The notes below the pieces were generated by a model that worked only from the letters and a program-made list of their open reading frames with translations, was not told the origin of the DNA and searched no databases. A program made the position numbers and the translations under genes. Of a DNA stretch of 59,019 nucleotides, positions 5,792-13,883 are shown piece after piece. The stretch comes from a virus. Location of the stretch: the IMG/VR virus record IMGVR_UViG_3300042344_000344, positions 1 through 59,019 of that record; one strand, given 5' to 3'. The first letter of the stretch is position 1. Each line of letters opens with the position of its first letter.

Positions 5792-6907
5792 TTAAGCTCC
5801 AGCCTTGTTGCGGAATTTGTAGCGCTGCCATTTGGATACGATCTCTTTACGTCTCGCCGTGTAGTTCTCACCCTCGGACAGCAGCACCACCGAGTGGATA
5901 TCGGGACCGAGACCCAGCCATTTTACCCTAGCGCCGGTCTCTTCAATAGAGTTCACGATATGGAGCAGGTATTGCTCATCCTGCACGTAATTCGCGAAGT
6001 TCAGAAACACCTCGCTCGCGCCCGACAGGTCGATCGCCTCGCGGATCTGGTCGCGGCTGAACGTGAAAATGCGCCTCGGGAGCTTGGTCACCGTGGTGAG
6101 TTCGATCGGCTGGCCGATTTCCTCGAATGAGATCTCCTTTTGGTCCAGGTGCGCCGGTCCGCTGTACCCCACCTGCCTACCCTCCGAATCGTACCGGTTC
6201 GCCACCCGGATCGGATACGTACGCGCTGTACCGATCACGCGGCACGAAGCCTCGTTGAAGAGTGTGGCCGGGATCCCACAGTCGGCCAGGATTTGGAAGG
6301 TGCTCACATCCCGCGAGGTGGTGTAGGGGTAGAAGCCGTGATACATGGAAAGGCCCACGCCCTGTGCACCTTCGATCAAGATATGCTCCGAATCTCGAAT
6401 CGCTCGTTGGTACTGCGCGGTGGTGCACACCATAGACGCAAGCTCCAGGAAGTCCTTCGCGACGGCGGGTTTGTTCGGCTGACGACGGATCCGGGAAATC
6501 ATCGCCGCACCCACACCCTTCTTGGTCGAGCCGATCGCCGTCATGCTTTGCGCCTCTTCCTCCAAGTGCTCCTCGGTCACCACCGCTGCATGCGGATGGA
6601 TAAGGATCTGGATATTTTTCGCGTCGATTATATCCTTGCACTGTTCGATCTCGGCCAGGAGCTGCGCCGGATTAATCACCGAGCCTGGGCCCAGCAACAC
6701 CCTACGCAGGTAGGGGGCGACGATTCCGTTCGCCAAATGTGTATGCACGAATTTACGCCCTTTGGCGTCAATGAACGTATGCCCCGCGTTGGGTGCCCAC
6801 GCGGTGATCACCGTGTCGTACCCCTCGTAGGTTGCCAGGGTGCCGACGATCAGCCCCTTGCCTGTGCTGCCAAATTGAAGGTCAATGACCAAATCGATTT
6901 TCTTCAT
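5792..6907 (-). CDS. purZ: PurZ: N6-succino-2-amino-2'-deoxyadenylate synthase
   Basis: A 371-residue PurA homologue that condenses dGMP with aspartate to give dSMP, precursor of dZMP. The P-loop-like segment reads LQFGSTGKGL, where PurA has GDEGKGK: Ser14 stands at the catalytic Asp (E. coli D13), the hallmark separating PurZ from PurA. Other family signatures remain: NAGHTF, THLANGI, IGSTKKGVGAAM, EGAQGVGLSMYHGFYPYTTS, and the late GLGPDI segment. It is shorter than bacterial PurA (about 430). The start codon overlaps the polymerase stop (ATGA) with AAAGG as SD. The product requires host PurB (lyase) and host kinases to become dZTP; neither is encoded in this window. Confidence 0.93.
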   Translation of the reverse strand: MKKIDLVIDLQFGSTGKGLIVGTLATYEGYDTVITAWAPNAGHTFIDAKGRKFVHTHLANGIVAPYLRRVLLGPGSVINPAQLLAEIEQCKDIIDAKNIQILIHPHAAVVTEEHLEEEAQSMTAIGSTKKGVGAAMISRIRRQPNKPAVAKDFLELASMVCTTAQYQRAIRDSEHILIEGAQGVGLSMYHGFYPYTTSRDVSTFQILADCGIPATLFNEASCRVIGTARTYPIRVANRYDSEGRQVGYSGPAHLDQKEISFEEIGQPIELTTVTKLPRRIFTFSRDQIREAIDLSGASEVFLNFANYVQDEQYLLHIVNSIEETGARVKWLGLGPDIHSVVLLSEGENYTARRKEIVSKWQRYKFRNKAGA

Positions 6908-8742
6908 CCTTTTGCCTCGTACCAGTCTTCACCCAAGCCCCAATCACAGGTAATCGGCACCCGGAGCTTGATCGGGCAATCGATTCCATCGAATGTAGTG
7001 TAGATCTGCGCGATCTTGTCCGCGTGATCCAGCGAGTCCTTATCGAGCGAGATCCCGACCTCGTCGTGCACGGACAGCAGCAGCCGTCCCACCCCGTGAC
7101 CGGTGAGATAACGGTGCAGCTCGATGAGCTTCATTTTCATGCAGTCGGCGGAAGTCGCTTGGTAAATCAGCCCCGACGCCTTGTGCACGAATTGCCCACC
7201 TGGGAACCGAATATGCCGCCCCATAATCGAGTGCACGTACCCGCGCTCTTTGGCGATCGAACTCGCCTTGTTCGCCATATTCCGCATCCCGGGGTTCGCC
7301 GCATGGTACCGCTCGAAGAGTTCCATCGCCTCGGGTCCCGCCTTCAGGTACAGATTCCCATTCGGCCCGGTCTCCTCCGTGTAGGGCAGTCCGCACTCTT
7401 GGGCCAGTCGCCCGGACCCCATGTTGAAAGCGAGTCCGAGATTAATGGCCTTCGAGGAGGGTCCCCCCGCGTATTGCGCGTTCCTCGGGATGCCGGTCAT
7501 GTCGGAGACCAATTGGTGAAAATCCAGGTTCGGATTCTCGCGGTAGGCCTCCAGAATGGACGGTACCTGCCCGTAATGGTTCGCGACCCGAAATTCGAAC
7601 TGCGACCAATCGAGACCTAGCCATTTCGCGCCGTGATCCGCCTTGAAGATCGGACGCACGAGCGATTTGATCGCCACATCCCGCGACGGGATTTGCTGCA
7701 GCGCAGGATTGGTGATCGAGAGTCGTCCGGTGCCGGTCCCCGCTTCCGAATCGTTCTTGGTCTGGTTATAATTGCAGTGAATCACCCCGTCCTGTTGGTG
7801 TCCGAGGATATGACCCTGAATGAAGGTGTCTCGGGTCTTGAGCATTTTGCGGAGGTCAAGAATCATCTTCGCCGCCGGATGCTTCATGCGACGTAGACAA
7901 TCGGCATCGATCGACGCCTTGCCGCCGTCGGTCTTCCCGGCCCGGGTGCCATCGATCAGGTACCACTCATTGTCCTCACCCAGGGTCGGCTTGAATAGCT
8001 GCGCGATCGATCCGGAAGGGTTCGGGTTGATCTCGAACCCGGCCTCCCTATTAAGATCCCGCTGCATATCGTTGATGCGCTTCGTGAGGTGACGAGAGGC
8101 CCTCTCGGCCATATCGACGTCGACCCGCACTCCCTCGGTCTCCATGTCGATAATAACGGGCATCAGATCCCGCTCGAGCCTGTGCACTCGATGAAGATTC
8201 TGCTTCTCGATCTCGCTCCGCTGCCACAGGTATAGCTGCCGGGTGACTACCGCATCCTGGATTGCATACCGCGCCACGACCTCCTGAGGAGCGCGTGAAA
8301 TGTTCGGCATCTGCGCGTTGCGTGTAGCACGACCCCCAAACAGCTTCGCCAGTTCATCGTAGATCTCCGTGTCTTTCTGCGCCCCGACGTACTTCCGTGC
8401 CAAAAAATCGAGTCCATAAGTCGGCTCATGCTCGTTGATTAGCGCCGCCCGAATCATCGTACAATCGATCCGATCGGTCGGGATTCCGACTCGGGCTTCG
8501 CGCAGGAAGTGCAGGTCGAACTTGAAATTATGTCCGACCCAGACGCCCACGCGATCCTCGGCGATCAGGTCGACCATCCAATCCAGGATCTTCGGAGTCG
8601 CCCGTACGTCCCAATACCCAGCGGTGCCATCGGGAAGTGCGATAGAGACCCCGAAAACATGGTCCTCCCACCACTTGAGCCCGGTGGTCTCGGTATCTAC
8701 CACCAAGTAGGGGATCTGGCCGTCAATGCGCGGGATATTCAT
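6904..8742 (-). CDS. dpoZ: DpoZ: family A DNA polymerase with 3'-5' exonuclease
   Basis: A 612-residue DNA polymerase. The DEDDy exonuclease is intact: VVDTETTG (ExoI), GHNFKFD (ExoII), YAIQDAV (ExoIII). Polymerase motifs: A, LDWSQFEFRV; B, SSKAINLGLAFNMGSG; C, LSVHDEVG. There is no 5' nuclease domain. DpoZ enzymes of Z phages are of this architecture, and their exonuclease discriminates against A opposite T. In motif B the Lys (E. coli K758) is kept, but the positions of R754/R755 read Gly-Pro, F762 is Leu and Y766 is Phe. Start taken as ATG 8740-8742, overlapping the upstream stop (TGATGA), in place of a TTG one codon earlier. First of the dpoZ-purZ-mazZ-datZ run. Confidence 0.92.
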   Translation of the reverse strand: MNIPRIDGQIPYLVVDTETTGLKWWEDHVFGVSIALPDGTAGYWDVRATPKILDWMVDLIAEDRVGVWVGHNFKFDLHFLREARVGIPTDRIDCTMIRAALINEHEPTYGLDFLARKYVGAQKDTEIYDELAKLFGGRATRNAQMPNISRAPQEVVARYAIQDAVVTRQLYLWQRSEIEKQNLHRVHRLERDLMPVIIDMETEGVRVDVDMAERASRHLTKRINDMQRDLNREAGFEINPNPSGSIAQLFKPTLGEDNEWYLIDGTRAGKTDGGKASIDADCLRRMKHPAAKMILDLRKMLKTRDTFIQGHILGHQQDGVIHCNYNQTKNDSEAGTGTGRLSITNPALQQIPSRDVAIKSLVRPIFKADHGAKWLGLDWSQFEFRVANHYGQVPSILEAYRENPNLDFHQLVSDMTGIPRNAQYAGGPSSKAINLGLAFNMGSGRLAQECGLPYTEETGPNGNLYLKAGPEAMELFERYHAANPGMRNMANKASSIAKERGYVHSIMGRHIRFPGGQFVHKASGLIYQATSADCMKMKLIELHRYLTGHGVGRLLLSVHDEVGISLDKDSLDHADKIAQIYTTFDGIDCPIKLRVPITCDWGLGEDWYEAKG

Positions 8743-9017
8743 CAAAATGGGATTTCGTCGTCTATATCGTCGAAATCCGTCGCCGCGTTCTTGCGACCCG
8801 TGTTCCCGCGATTCGGCGCATCCTTCGGGGAGAGCTTGATCGAGAAGTAACGCTTTCCCTCGATCTTGGACCCGGGCTTGCCGGTATTGACCCAGGCGGA
8901 TACCCAGAAGTCTCGGCCCTCGACGTTGAGCGATCCGGTGAACTCGGGGTGCGAGTCCGTGGTGCGATTCTCGTTCCGCATCAGCAGCCCGGAATTGGTG
9001 TTGTCGTACTGTTTCAT
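8742..9017 (-). CDS. Small protein with SSB-like acidic C-tail
   Basis: A 91-residue protein: beta-rich core (FTGSLNVEGRDFWVSAWVN ... KRYFSIKLSP) and a disordered Gly/Asn/Asp linker ending DDIDDEIPF. The last residues copy the conserved bacterial SSB tail (D-D-D-I-P-F), by which SSB recruits replication and repair proteins. It is too short for a full classical OB-fold SSB. It may be a minimal OB fold that binds ssDNA or a mimic that competes for SSB partners. It is co-transcribed with, and overlaps, the polymerase, and has its own promoter immediately upstream. RBS ATAGAGGA. Confidence 0.68.
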   Translation of the reverse strand: MKQYDNTNSGLLMRNENRTTDSHPEFTGSLNVEGRDFWVSAWVNTGKPGSKIEGKRYFSIKLSPKDAPNRGNTGRKNAATDFDDIDDEIPF

Positions 9018-9044
9018 GTAGTCCTCTATAGTGGTGAAGGGTCT

Positions 9045-9073
9045 ATTATATCACTCGTGGGATTATCTGTCAA
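9045..9073 (-). promoter_or_regulatory. Sigma70 promoter of the Z-DNA cassette
   Basis: Minus strand: TTGACA (9068-9073), 17-bp spacer ending GAGTGA, TATAAT (9045-9050), AGA. Overlaps the 3' end of the helicase gene. It reads into the SSB-tail gene, dpoZ, purZ, mazZ and datZ. Confidence 0.85.
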
Positions 9074-10491
9074 TTATCTAGGTTATAGCCATTGTAGCCC
9101 TCCACGATATCCAGTACGTCTTTGCTTCGCGTTAGCGCCACATACCACACCCGGATCTCGTCATCCGGCTTAGCATGAGCACTGTCCGCCACGCGATTCG
9201 TCATATCCGTAAGTACGATGACGCGATCCGCCTCATGGCCTTTAGCTGCGTGAATAGTGGAGAGTCGAATAGTAGGCTCCACATCGATGTCGACCTCCTG
9301 GTAGTAATCGATGACACGGTGCGGCATTTCGATCGCAATGTAGAAAGGGGACGCGACGATCGCCATGTAATCGTTTCTTTCAAGCGCTGCCTTTGTCTCT
9401 GCTGATCCCACTGCAAAGAGAGCCGATCGATCAGAGTCTGATAGACGTTTTCCGTCGCGAATTTTGTTGTATGATCGAAGGCCAATGGCATACCGATTCT
9501 GGAACATTCCCGGACGGCCCGACTCCCGAACGTAGGGGATGCGGCGGTCGATAAGCGCGTTTTCAGCTTCACGCAGGATTGAATGCGTCCGTGCCAAAAC
9601 CAGCGTATCCTCGCCGTGTTCAACATCAATCGACGCCATTGACCCATGGTTCCGTACTGTGCCTGGGCGTCCACAAGAATCGAACTCCTTATCCACGCGG
9701 AAAAGGACTCGACGAATGAGAGACTGGGACTTCTGGTGCACTGCAACAGGAAGTCGATGCGAGAGCGAGAGCACAACGCTATCACCCTTGTGCTTCGCGC
9801 AGAATTTTGCCATACCGTGTGGATCAGCGCCCGACCAAGCATATATTGCTTGGTCATCATCCCCCGCGACAAAGACTTGATGTGCGCGTTTTGCGAGCCG
9901 CTCAATAACACGCCACTGCAGAGGTGAAAGGTCTTGTGCCTCGTCGACGAATAGGACCTCAATTCCCTGTCGAACAGCTCCGGCGCTGGCCCTCTCGAGC
10001 ATGTCGGTGAAGTCGTAGTAGCCGTAGGTCTTCTTCCAGTTCGCGTACGCCGAGACGAACATTTCATATTCTGCACGAGTGCCCGGACGATCCGAAATCT
10101 CGTAGACTTCGGAAGGGTGACTGAAGGTGTTTCGCGCATAGTTCAACAGATCCAAGTAGGCGTCCCCATCGGTGCGCTCTTCATCGTCCTCGGGGGACTT
10201 GCCGACGATCGGAATACCGGTGACTTTCGAGAATTCACGCAGCTTAATATGGTCCACCACCTGGGCTTGCTTCAATCCCAAGGAGCGAAACGCCATCGCG
10301 TGAATCGTGGATACATTATCGGACCTCTTCAGACCGAGCCTGGATAACGCCTCACTCGCCGCCGCACGGGTGAACGACAGAAACGCTATCCGCTCGGCCT
10401 GGACACCGGTCTCGCGCGTGTGCTGCACTAATCGCAGCAACTCCGTGGTCTTACCGGTGCCAGGAGGACCGTAGATGGCCCGAACGTGCAT
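9070..10491 (-). CDS. UvrD/Rep-type SF1 DNA helicase
   Basis: A 473-residue superfamily 1A helicase, shorter than UvrD (about 720) and lacking most of the 1B/2B insertions. Motifs: I, YGPPGTGKTT (residues 7-16); Ia, FLSFTRAAASEAL; II, VLFVDEAQDL; III, VAGDDDQAIYAWSG; IV, LSLSHRLP; V, STIHAAKGHEADRVIVL; VI, WYVALTRSKDVL. This is the probable replicative or recombination helicase, unwinding 3'-5' for the polymerase encoded next. The start overlaps the previous stop (TAATG). ATPase residues are all present. Confidence 0.9.
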   Translation of the reverse strand: MHVRAIYGPPGTGKTTELLRLVQHTRETGVQAERIAFLSFTRAAASEALSRLGLKRSDNVSTIHAMAFRSLGLKQAQVVDHIKLREFSKVTGIPIVGKSPEDDEERTDGDAYLDLLNYARNTFSHPSEVYEISDRPGTRAEYEMFVSAYANWKKTYGYYDFTDMLERASAGAVRQGIEVLFVDEAQDLSPLQWRVIERLAKRAHQVFVAGDDDQAIYAWSGADPHGMAKFCAKHKGDSVVLSLSHRLPVAVHQKSQSLIRRVLFRVDKEFDSCGRPGTVRNHGSMASIDVEHGEDTLVLARTHSILREAENALIDRRIPYVRESGRPGMFQNRYAIGLRSYNKIRDGKRLSDSDRSALFAVGSAETKAALERNDYMAIVASPFYIAIEMPHRVIDYYQEVDIDVEPTIRLSTIHAAKGHEADRVIVLTDMTNRVADSAHAKPDDEIRVWYVALTRSKDVLDIVEGYNGYNLDN

Positions 10492-11240
10492 TAGTACTCG
10501 GTTTCGCCAACGTCAGCCGCATCGTAGTCATTGCTGACCTTCACGCCGCCGGACTTGATTGTGGTGAAGAGCTGCAGCGCCCGGTCGTAAAGCGGTTTAC
10601 TCACGAACCCTAACGGTGCAATGTTGAAGTTGTAGTAAGACTCGTTCCGTGCGTTAGTCTCTTCGACCGAAGACAGCGTGTAAGCACGAGCAAACGAATC
10701 CATGTTGGTCATGCGTACCAACGAATTCCAACGCTTGCTCACCTTCATCTTGGACTTGCTCATCGAGAGCACGGCCTCGGTGACCTGCCCCAGGTGGTGC
10801 ACGAGTACAAAATGCTGCGCGGTATCGATAGCCTCAAGTCCATCCTCGCCGAGCTTCGAGATTTCGGCCAACGCGTCCTCGCGGGTGTTGAATGCACCAC
10901 GGAACCCGTTACTGCCACCACCCCCGAGCTTGCGATCCTTCCAAATCAGGTACTGCTTGGTGTAGAACACCGGAATAACGGTGACCGACTCGCCGTAAAG
11001 CTCGCGGGTGACGTTATTGAACAGCATCCCCTCTTCGGCCCCCTCGATGTAGGAGGAGTCCTTTTTGTTACGCGCAGGAGAGAGCGCTTGAATCACCTCG
11101 ATTCGAGGAATGATCATATCGTCCGTCGTAATGTTCTCCGTCCCACGCGTGGTGCCGGTCGGGAGCCAATCGGGAGCGTCCGTAGTGATAATATCGAATT
11201 CGCTCTTCGCGGTAGTTACTAACTCTTTAGCTTTCGCCAT
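10491..11240 (-). CDS. Conserved replication-module protein, possible ssDNA-binding protein
   Basis: A 249-residue protein. After a disordered N-terminus comes MIIPRIEVIQALSPARN, then an EGMLFNNVTRELYGESVTVIPVFY segment, a Gly-rich loop, a helical middle, and an acidic C-terminus (DYDAADVGETEY). Proteins with this order are frequent in podophage replication modules and are often annotated as ssDNA-binding or recombination-associated. I cannot verify that from sequence alone. Acidic tail and location between helicase and primase genes fit an SSB-like role. ATG 11238-11240 has GGAG nine bases upstream. Confidence 0.62.
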   Translation of the reverse strand: MAKAKELVTTAKSEFDIITTDAPDWLPTGTTRGTENITTDDMIIPRIEVIQALSPARNKKDSSYIEGAEEGMLFNNVTRELYGESVTVIPVFYTKQYLIWKDRKLGGGGSNGFRGAFNTREDALAEISKLGEDGLEAIDTAQHFVLVHHLGQVTEAVLSMSKSKMKVSKRWNSLVRMTNMDSFARAYTLSSVEETNARNESYYNFNIAPLGFVSKPLYDRALQLFTTIKSGGVKVSNDYDAADVGETEY

Positions 11241-11261
11241 TTGCAATTACTCCATTACAAT

Positions 11262-11282
11262 TAACAGACGGGAAGCCCCGCC
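11262..11282 (-). terminator. Intergenic hairpin, weak terminator candidate
   Basis: Minus-strand RNA would pair GGCGGG with CCCGUC around a GCUU loop, followed by UGUUAAUU. A second small hairpin (CGGC-GCAA-GCCG) lies just before it. There is no clean U-tract, so partial termination or RNA stabilisation is as likely as termination. Confidence 0.35.
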
Positions 11283-11309
11283 AGTATCCGGCTTGCGCCG
11301 AATTCGGTG

Positions 11310-11753
11310 TTATGCCTTCGTAATCGAGGCACGGGTGAAGGGGGAGACGTTCAGAAGCTCATCCGGGTACGCCTCGCCGGTCTTGACCATATTCTTGACT
11401 GTAGCTTTTAGTGTCGACGGATTCACGGTCTCGGCGATTAGATCGGACCGTCCGTTGTCGCGCAGCCACTGGTAAAAGTCGCCCTTCTTTTCCGCCTTGA
11501 TCGACACGTGCATGTCTGCGGTGAGCGACACCCGGCCCACGCCGGTGACATTGATGCGATCGATCCCGTCCTCTTCCATCTGCGCCGGAATCTTGGTGAT
11601 GCGCAAGAAGTCGAAATGCTTATTAAGATCCTTCACCTGCGCCTCGAGCCGATCCTTCTTGCCCTGGATCTCGTGCATGCGGATGATTAGCTCCGTGAGC
11701 TTTAGCCCATCGTAGATCCGGAATTCAGCATTCAATGCGTCTTCAGATGACAT
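11310..11753 (-). CDS. Coiled-coil replication-module protein (147 aa)
   Basis: Residues about 15-55 are a helix with heptad character (LIIRMHEIQGKKDRLEAQVK, then DLNKHFDFLRI). The second half has a small beta segment (GVGRVSLTADMHVSI) and a helical C-terminus with YQWLRDNG and TLKATVKNMV. Such proteins with a coiled coil plus a beta segment recur near phage recombination genes, but I do not recognise a named family. It overlaps the upstream gene by 11 nt; SD AGGTGG. Confidence 0.65.
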   Translation of the reverse strand: MSSEDALNAEFRIYDGLKLTELIIRMHEIQGKKDRLEAQVKDLNKHFDFLRITKIPAQMEEDGIDRINVTGVGRVSLTADMHVSIKAEKKGDFYQWLRDNGRSDLIAETVNPSTLKATVKNMVKTGEAYPDELLNVSPFTRASITKA

Positions 11754-12090
11754 CTTCCACCTCCGATATATCGATTTCTACAAGCACCAGAGTATATATC
11801 CGGTCTCGGTTATTCCATTTAAGTACTGGGAATTTGCGGACGCCTTCAGCTGCCAGTACAGCGAATACAATCCCCGTGACAATTGGGGATCCAGACGGCG
11901 CGATATAGTCACGCTTTGGGTCAAAGGTCTCGAGCTTCGACCGGATGACTTGTACCAGTTTACGGTTATGGACCGAAGTTCGTACATTCGACACCTCAGA
12001 CGCGGTTAAGAATACTGACTCGCCCCACCGGTCCAGGTCGGTGTAGTTCGCAGTGGTGACCTCTTGGGTCACGAATACTCGGGATGACAT
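11743..12090 (-). CDS. Hypothetical protein (115 aa)
   Basis: Likely alpha/beta: an N-terminal strand (RVFVTQEVTTANYTDL), middle strands and a hydrophobic helix (GIVFAVLAAEGV), ending with an acidic strand (TLVLVEIDISEVEDVI). No family recognised. First gene behind the promoter at 12120; RBS AGAGGAATAG with the ATG at 12088-12090. It overlaps the next gene, so the two are coupled. Confidence 0.62.
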   Translation of the reverse strand: MSSRVFVTQEVTTANYTDLDRWGESVFLTASEVSNVRTSVHNRKLVQVIRSKLETFDPKRDYIAPSGSPIVTGIVFAVLAAEGVRKFPVLKWNNRDRIYTLVLVEIDISEVEDVI

Positions 12091-12119
12091 CGCTCTATTC
12101 CTCTATGTAGCAGACCCCT

Positions 12120-12148
12120 ATTATACCACTAGGAGAGTAATCGACGTA
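12120..12148 (-). promoter_or_regulatory. Putative sigma70 promoter, weak -35
   Basis: TATAAT (12120-12125, minus strand) preceded by CTAGTGG, matching the spacer end of the other promoters. No good TTGACA lies 16-18 bases upstream (TACGTC at 12143-12148). It may need an activator or rely on the extended -10 region. Confidence 0.55.
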
Positions 12149-13883
12149 AGATATCTTCGTTTGCATCGTTAATGCTCCGGCGCACGTACTCGGAGACGTC
12201 CTTTTTACCGCGTAACGCATCGAGCACGATCTCGTCTACCGACCCCTCGCACACCAGATCGATGTAGGTCACCGACTTCGTCTGCCCTATCCGGTGCGCC
12301 CGATCTTCGGACTGGTCGCGATCGGTGAAGGAGAACGAATTCGAGAAATAAATCACGGTCTCTGCCCGGGTCATATTGAGCCCCACCCCACCGGTCGCGG
12401 CGTTACCGACCAAAAATCGCGCCTCACCCCGCTGAAACGCCTGGACGTTATCGTCCCGCTGCTGCTCCCCGATCCCGCCGTGAATCTCAACCACCGATCG
12501 CCGCCCGTAAGTCTCGCGTAAGGCCTCGCTCACCATCGCGATTTCCTCCAGGAACCGGCACCAGACGATCACCGCGCCCTCGGTCTCCTCAATAATCGCC
12601 TTTAGCTCTTCGACCTTCGGATTCTTACCCGGGATACGACAATGCTCGTACTTGTCCGGGTTGTAAAGGTCAGGATTTCGCTCGTACGCAATGATCCCGC
12701 CACAGATCTCTTGTAGTCTGAGCATTCGCTCGAGCACGGACTTAACGGTGATACCCCGATCTCCAGATACTGCTTTGTCTTCTTTAGAAATCTGTCTATA
12801 TAGTCTTTTTTGCTCATCAGTCATCTGCACTTCGCGCACCGCGAACACCTTCGGTGGTAACTCGGTCAACACCTCGGACTTCCGCACCTGGAAGATGAAG
12901 GGCGAAATTAGCTCGATCAATTCATCGAGATTCTGGTACCCGACGATCTCCTTCCCCTCGTACCCGCCCATCACCGCGTAGCGATTCCGGAACGAATAGA
13001 AATCTCCGATCCCGATTATGTTCGGATCCAGGAATTCGAACTGCATGAACACGTCCATTGGGCCATTCGCCACCGGGGTGCCGGTCATGATGAACCGATA
13101 TTCAGCCTTACGCCCGAGCGAGACACAAGTTTTACTTCTCACCGCCGAGTGATTCTTAATCATATGCGCCTCGTCCACCACCATCGCGGCGCGAGTGGAG
13201 ACCATCAGAAACGCATCGGCATAATTCACCGCTGACCCTGCGGCGAGGGATTCGGTACCGACGATCAAGATCTTGAATTTATCGCCGGTCGTGTTCCAAT
13301 TCTGGAAGAGCTTCGGCTTCGTGGTATCCAGCACCAAGACATCGGCTTCAAAGGGTAGGTGAATGCCGATCTCGCGCTCCCAATTCTTGCGGGTCGTGAA
13401 CTTGGTGACTACGAGCAACCGGTCGACTTTCTGGTCAAGGAAGAGTGCGCCTAAGAGGTCCAGAGAGACCTTCGTTTTCCCTGTACCCATGTCCATATAA
13501 TATGCAAAGACATTCTTGTCGAATGCGCGATTAAGAGCTTCTCTCTGATATGGCCGAGGAGTCGTTCGGAAAGTGTAACCAGCCGGAAACATAGACCCCT
13601 GAACAGGACGGGATTTCTCGAGAGCCGCTTGAGCCGCAGCAGAAGCTCGGTCAGTAAAACAACGGCTTTGAAAAGCCCCGAGTATATATTCAGCATTAGC
13701 ACGGAGTGCAGGAGCAGTCCATACTCTTCGACGAGAATCCCAGCGACGATTAGGAATCTGTCGCACTTTTTCAAGAAGCCAAGGCGGAGAGGAGACGACG
13801 AAGCGTCCGGTTTTGGGATCATAATCAATACTCGTTTCATTAGAATTCGGTGGTAAATTCGGGCTCATCGACCTTGACCTCAT
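12129..13883 (-). CDS. SNF2-like SF2 helicase/ATPase with HARP-like N-terminus
   Basis: A 584-residue DEAH-box translocase. Motif I is MDMGTGKTK (around residues 130-138), motif II VVDEAH (235-240), motif III FIMTGTPVANGP, then the C-terminal RecA lobe with VIVWCRFLEE, ATGGVGLNMT and DRAHRIGQT, the SNF2-family motif VI. The first ~60 residues (DYDPKTGRFVV ... IPNRRWDSRRRVW) resemble the HARP-type domain of annealing helicases such as SMARCAL1. A role in fork remodelling or strand annealing is likely. It overlaps the primase gene by 44 nt; the exact start is uncertain because no SD is ideally placed. Confidence 0.88.
   Translation of the reverse strand: MRSRSMSPNLPPNSNETSIDYDPKTGRFVVSSPPWLLEKVRQIPNRRWDSRRRVWTAPALRANAEYILGAFQSRCFTDRASAAAQAALEKSRPVQGSMFPAGYTFRTTPRPYQREALNRAFDKNVFAYYMDMGTGKTKVSLDLLGALFLDQKVDRLLVVTKFTTRKNWEREIGIHLPFEADVLVLDTTKPKLFQNWNTTGDKFKILIVGTESLAAGSAVNYADAFLMVSTRAAMVVDEAHMIKNHSAVRSKTCVSLGRKAEYRFIMTGTPVANGPMDVFMQFEFLDPNIIGIGDFYSFRNRYAVMGGYEGKEIVGYQNLDELIELISPFIFQVRKSEVLTELPPKVFAVREVQMTDEQKRLYRQISKEDKAVSGDRGITVKSVLERMLRLQEICGGIIAYERNPDLYNPDKYEHCRIPGKNPKVEELKAIIEETEGAVIVWCRFLEEIAMVSEALRETYGRRSVVEIHGGIGEQQRDDNVQAFQRGEARFLVGNAATGGVGLNMTRAETVIYFSNSFSFTDRDQSEDRAHRIGQTKSVTYIDLVCEGSVDEIVLDALRGKKDVSEYVRRSINDANEDILRRLLS

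Noticed and set aside
5792-6907. Ordinary adenylosuccinate synthetase PurA
   Set aside because: The catalytic Asp of GDEGKG is replaced by Ser, the protein is short, and it lies with MazZ, DatZ and a DpoZ-type polymerase.
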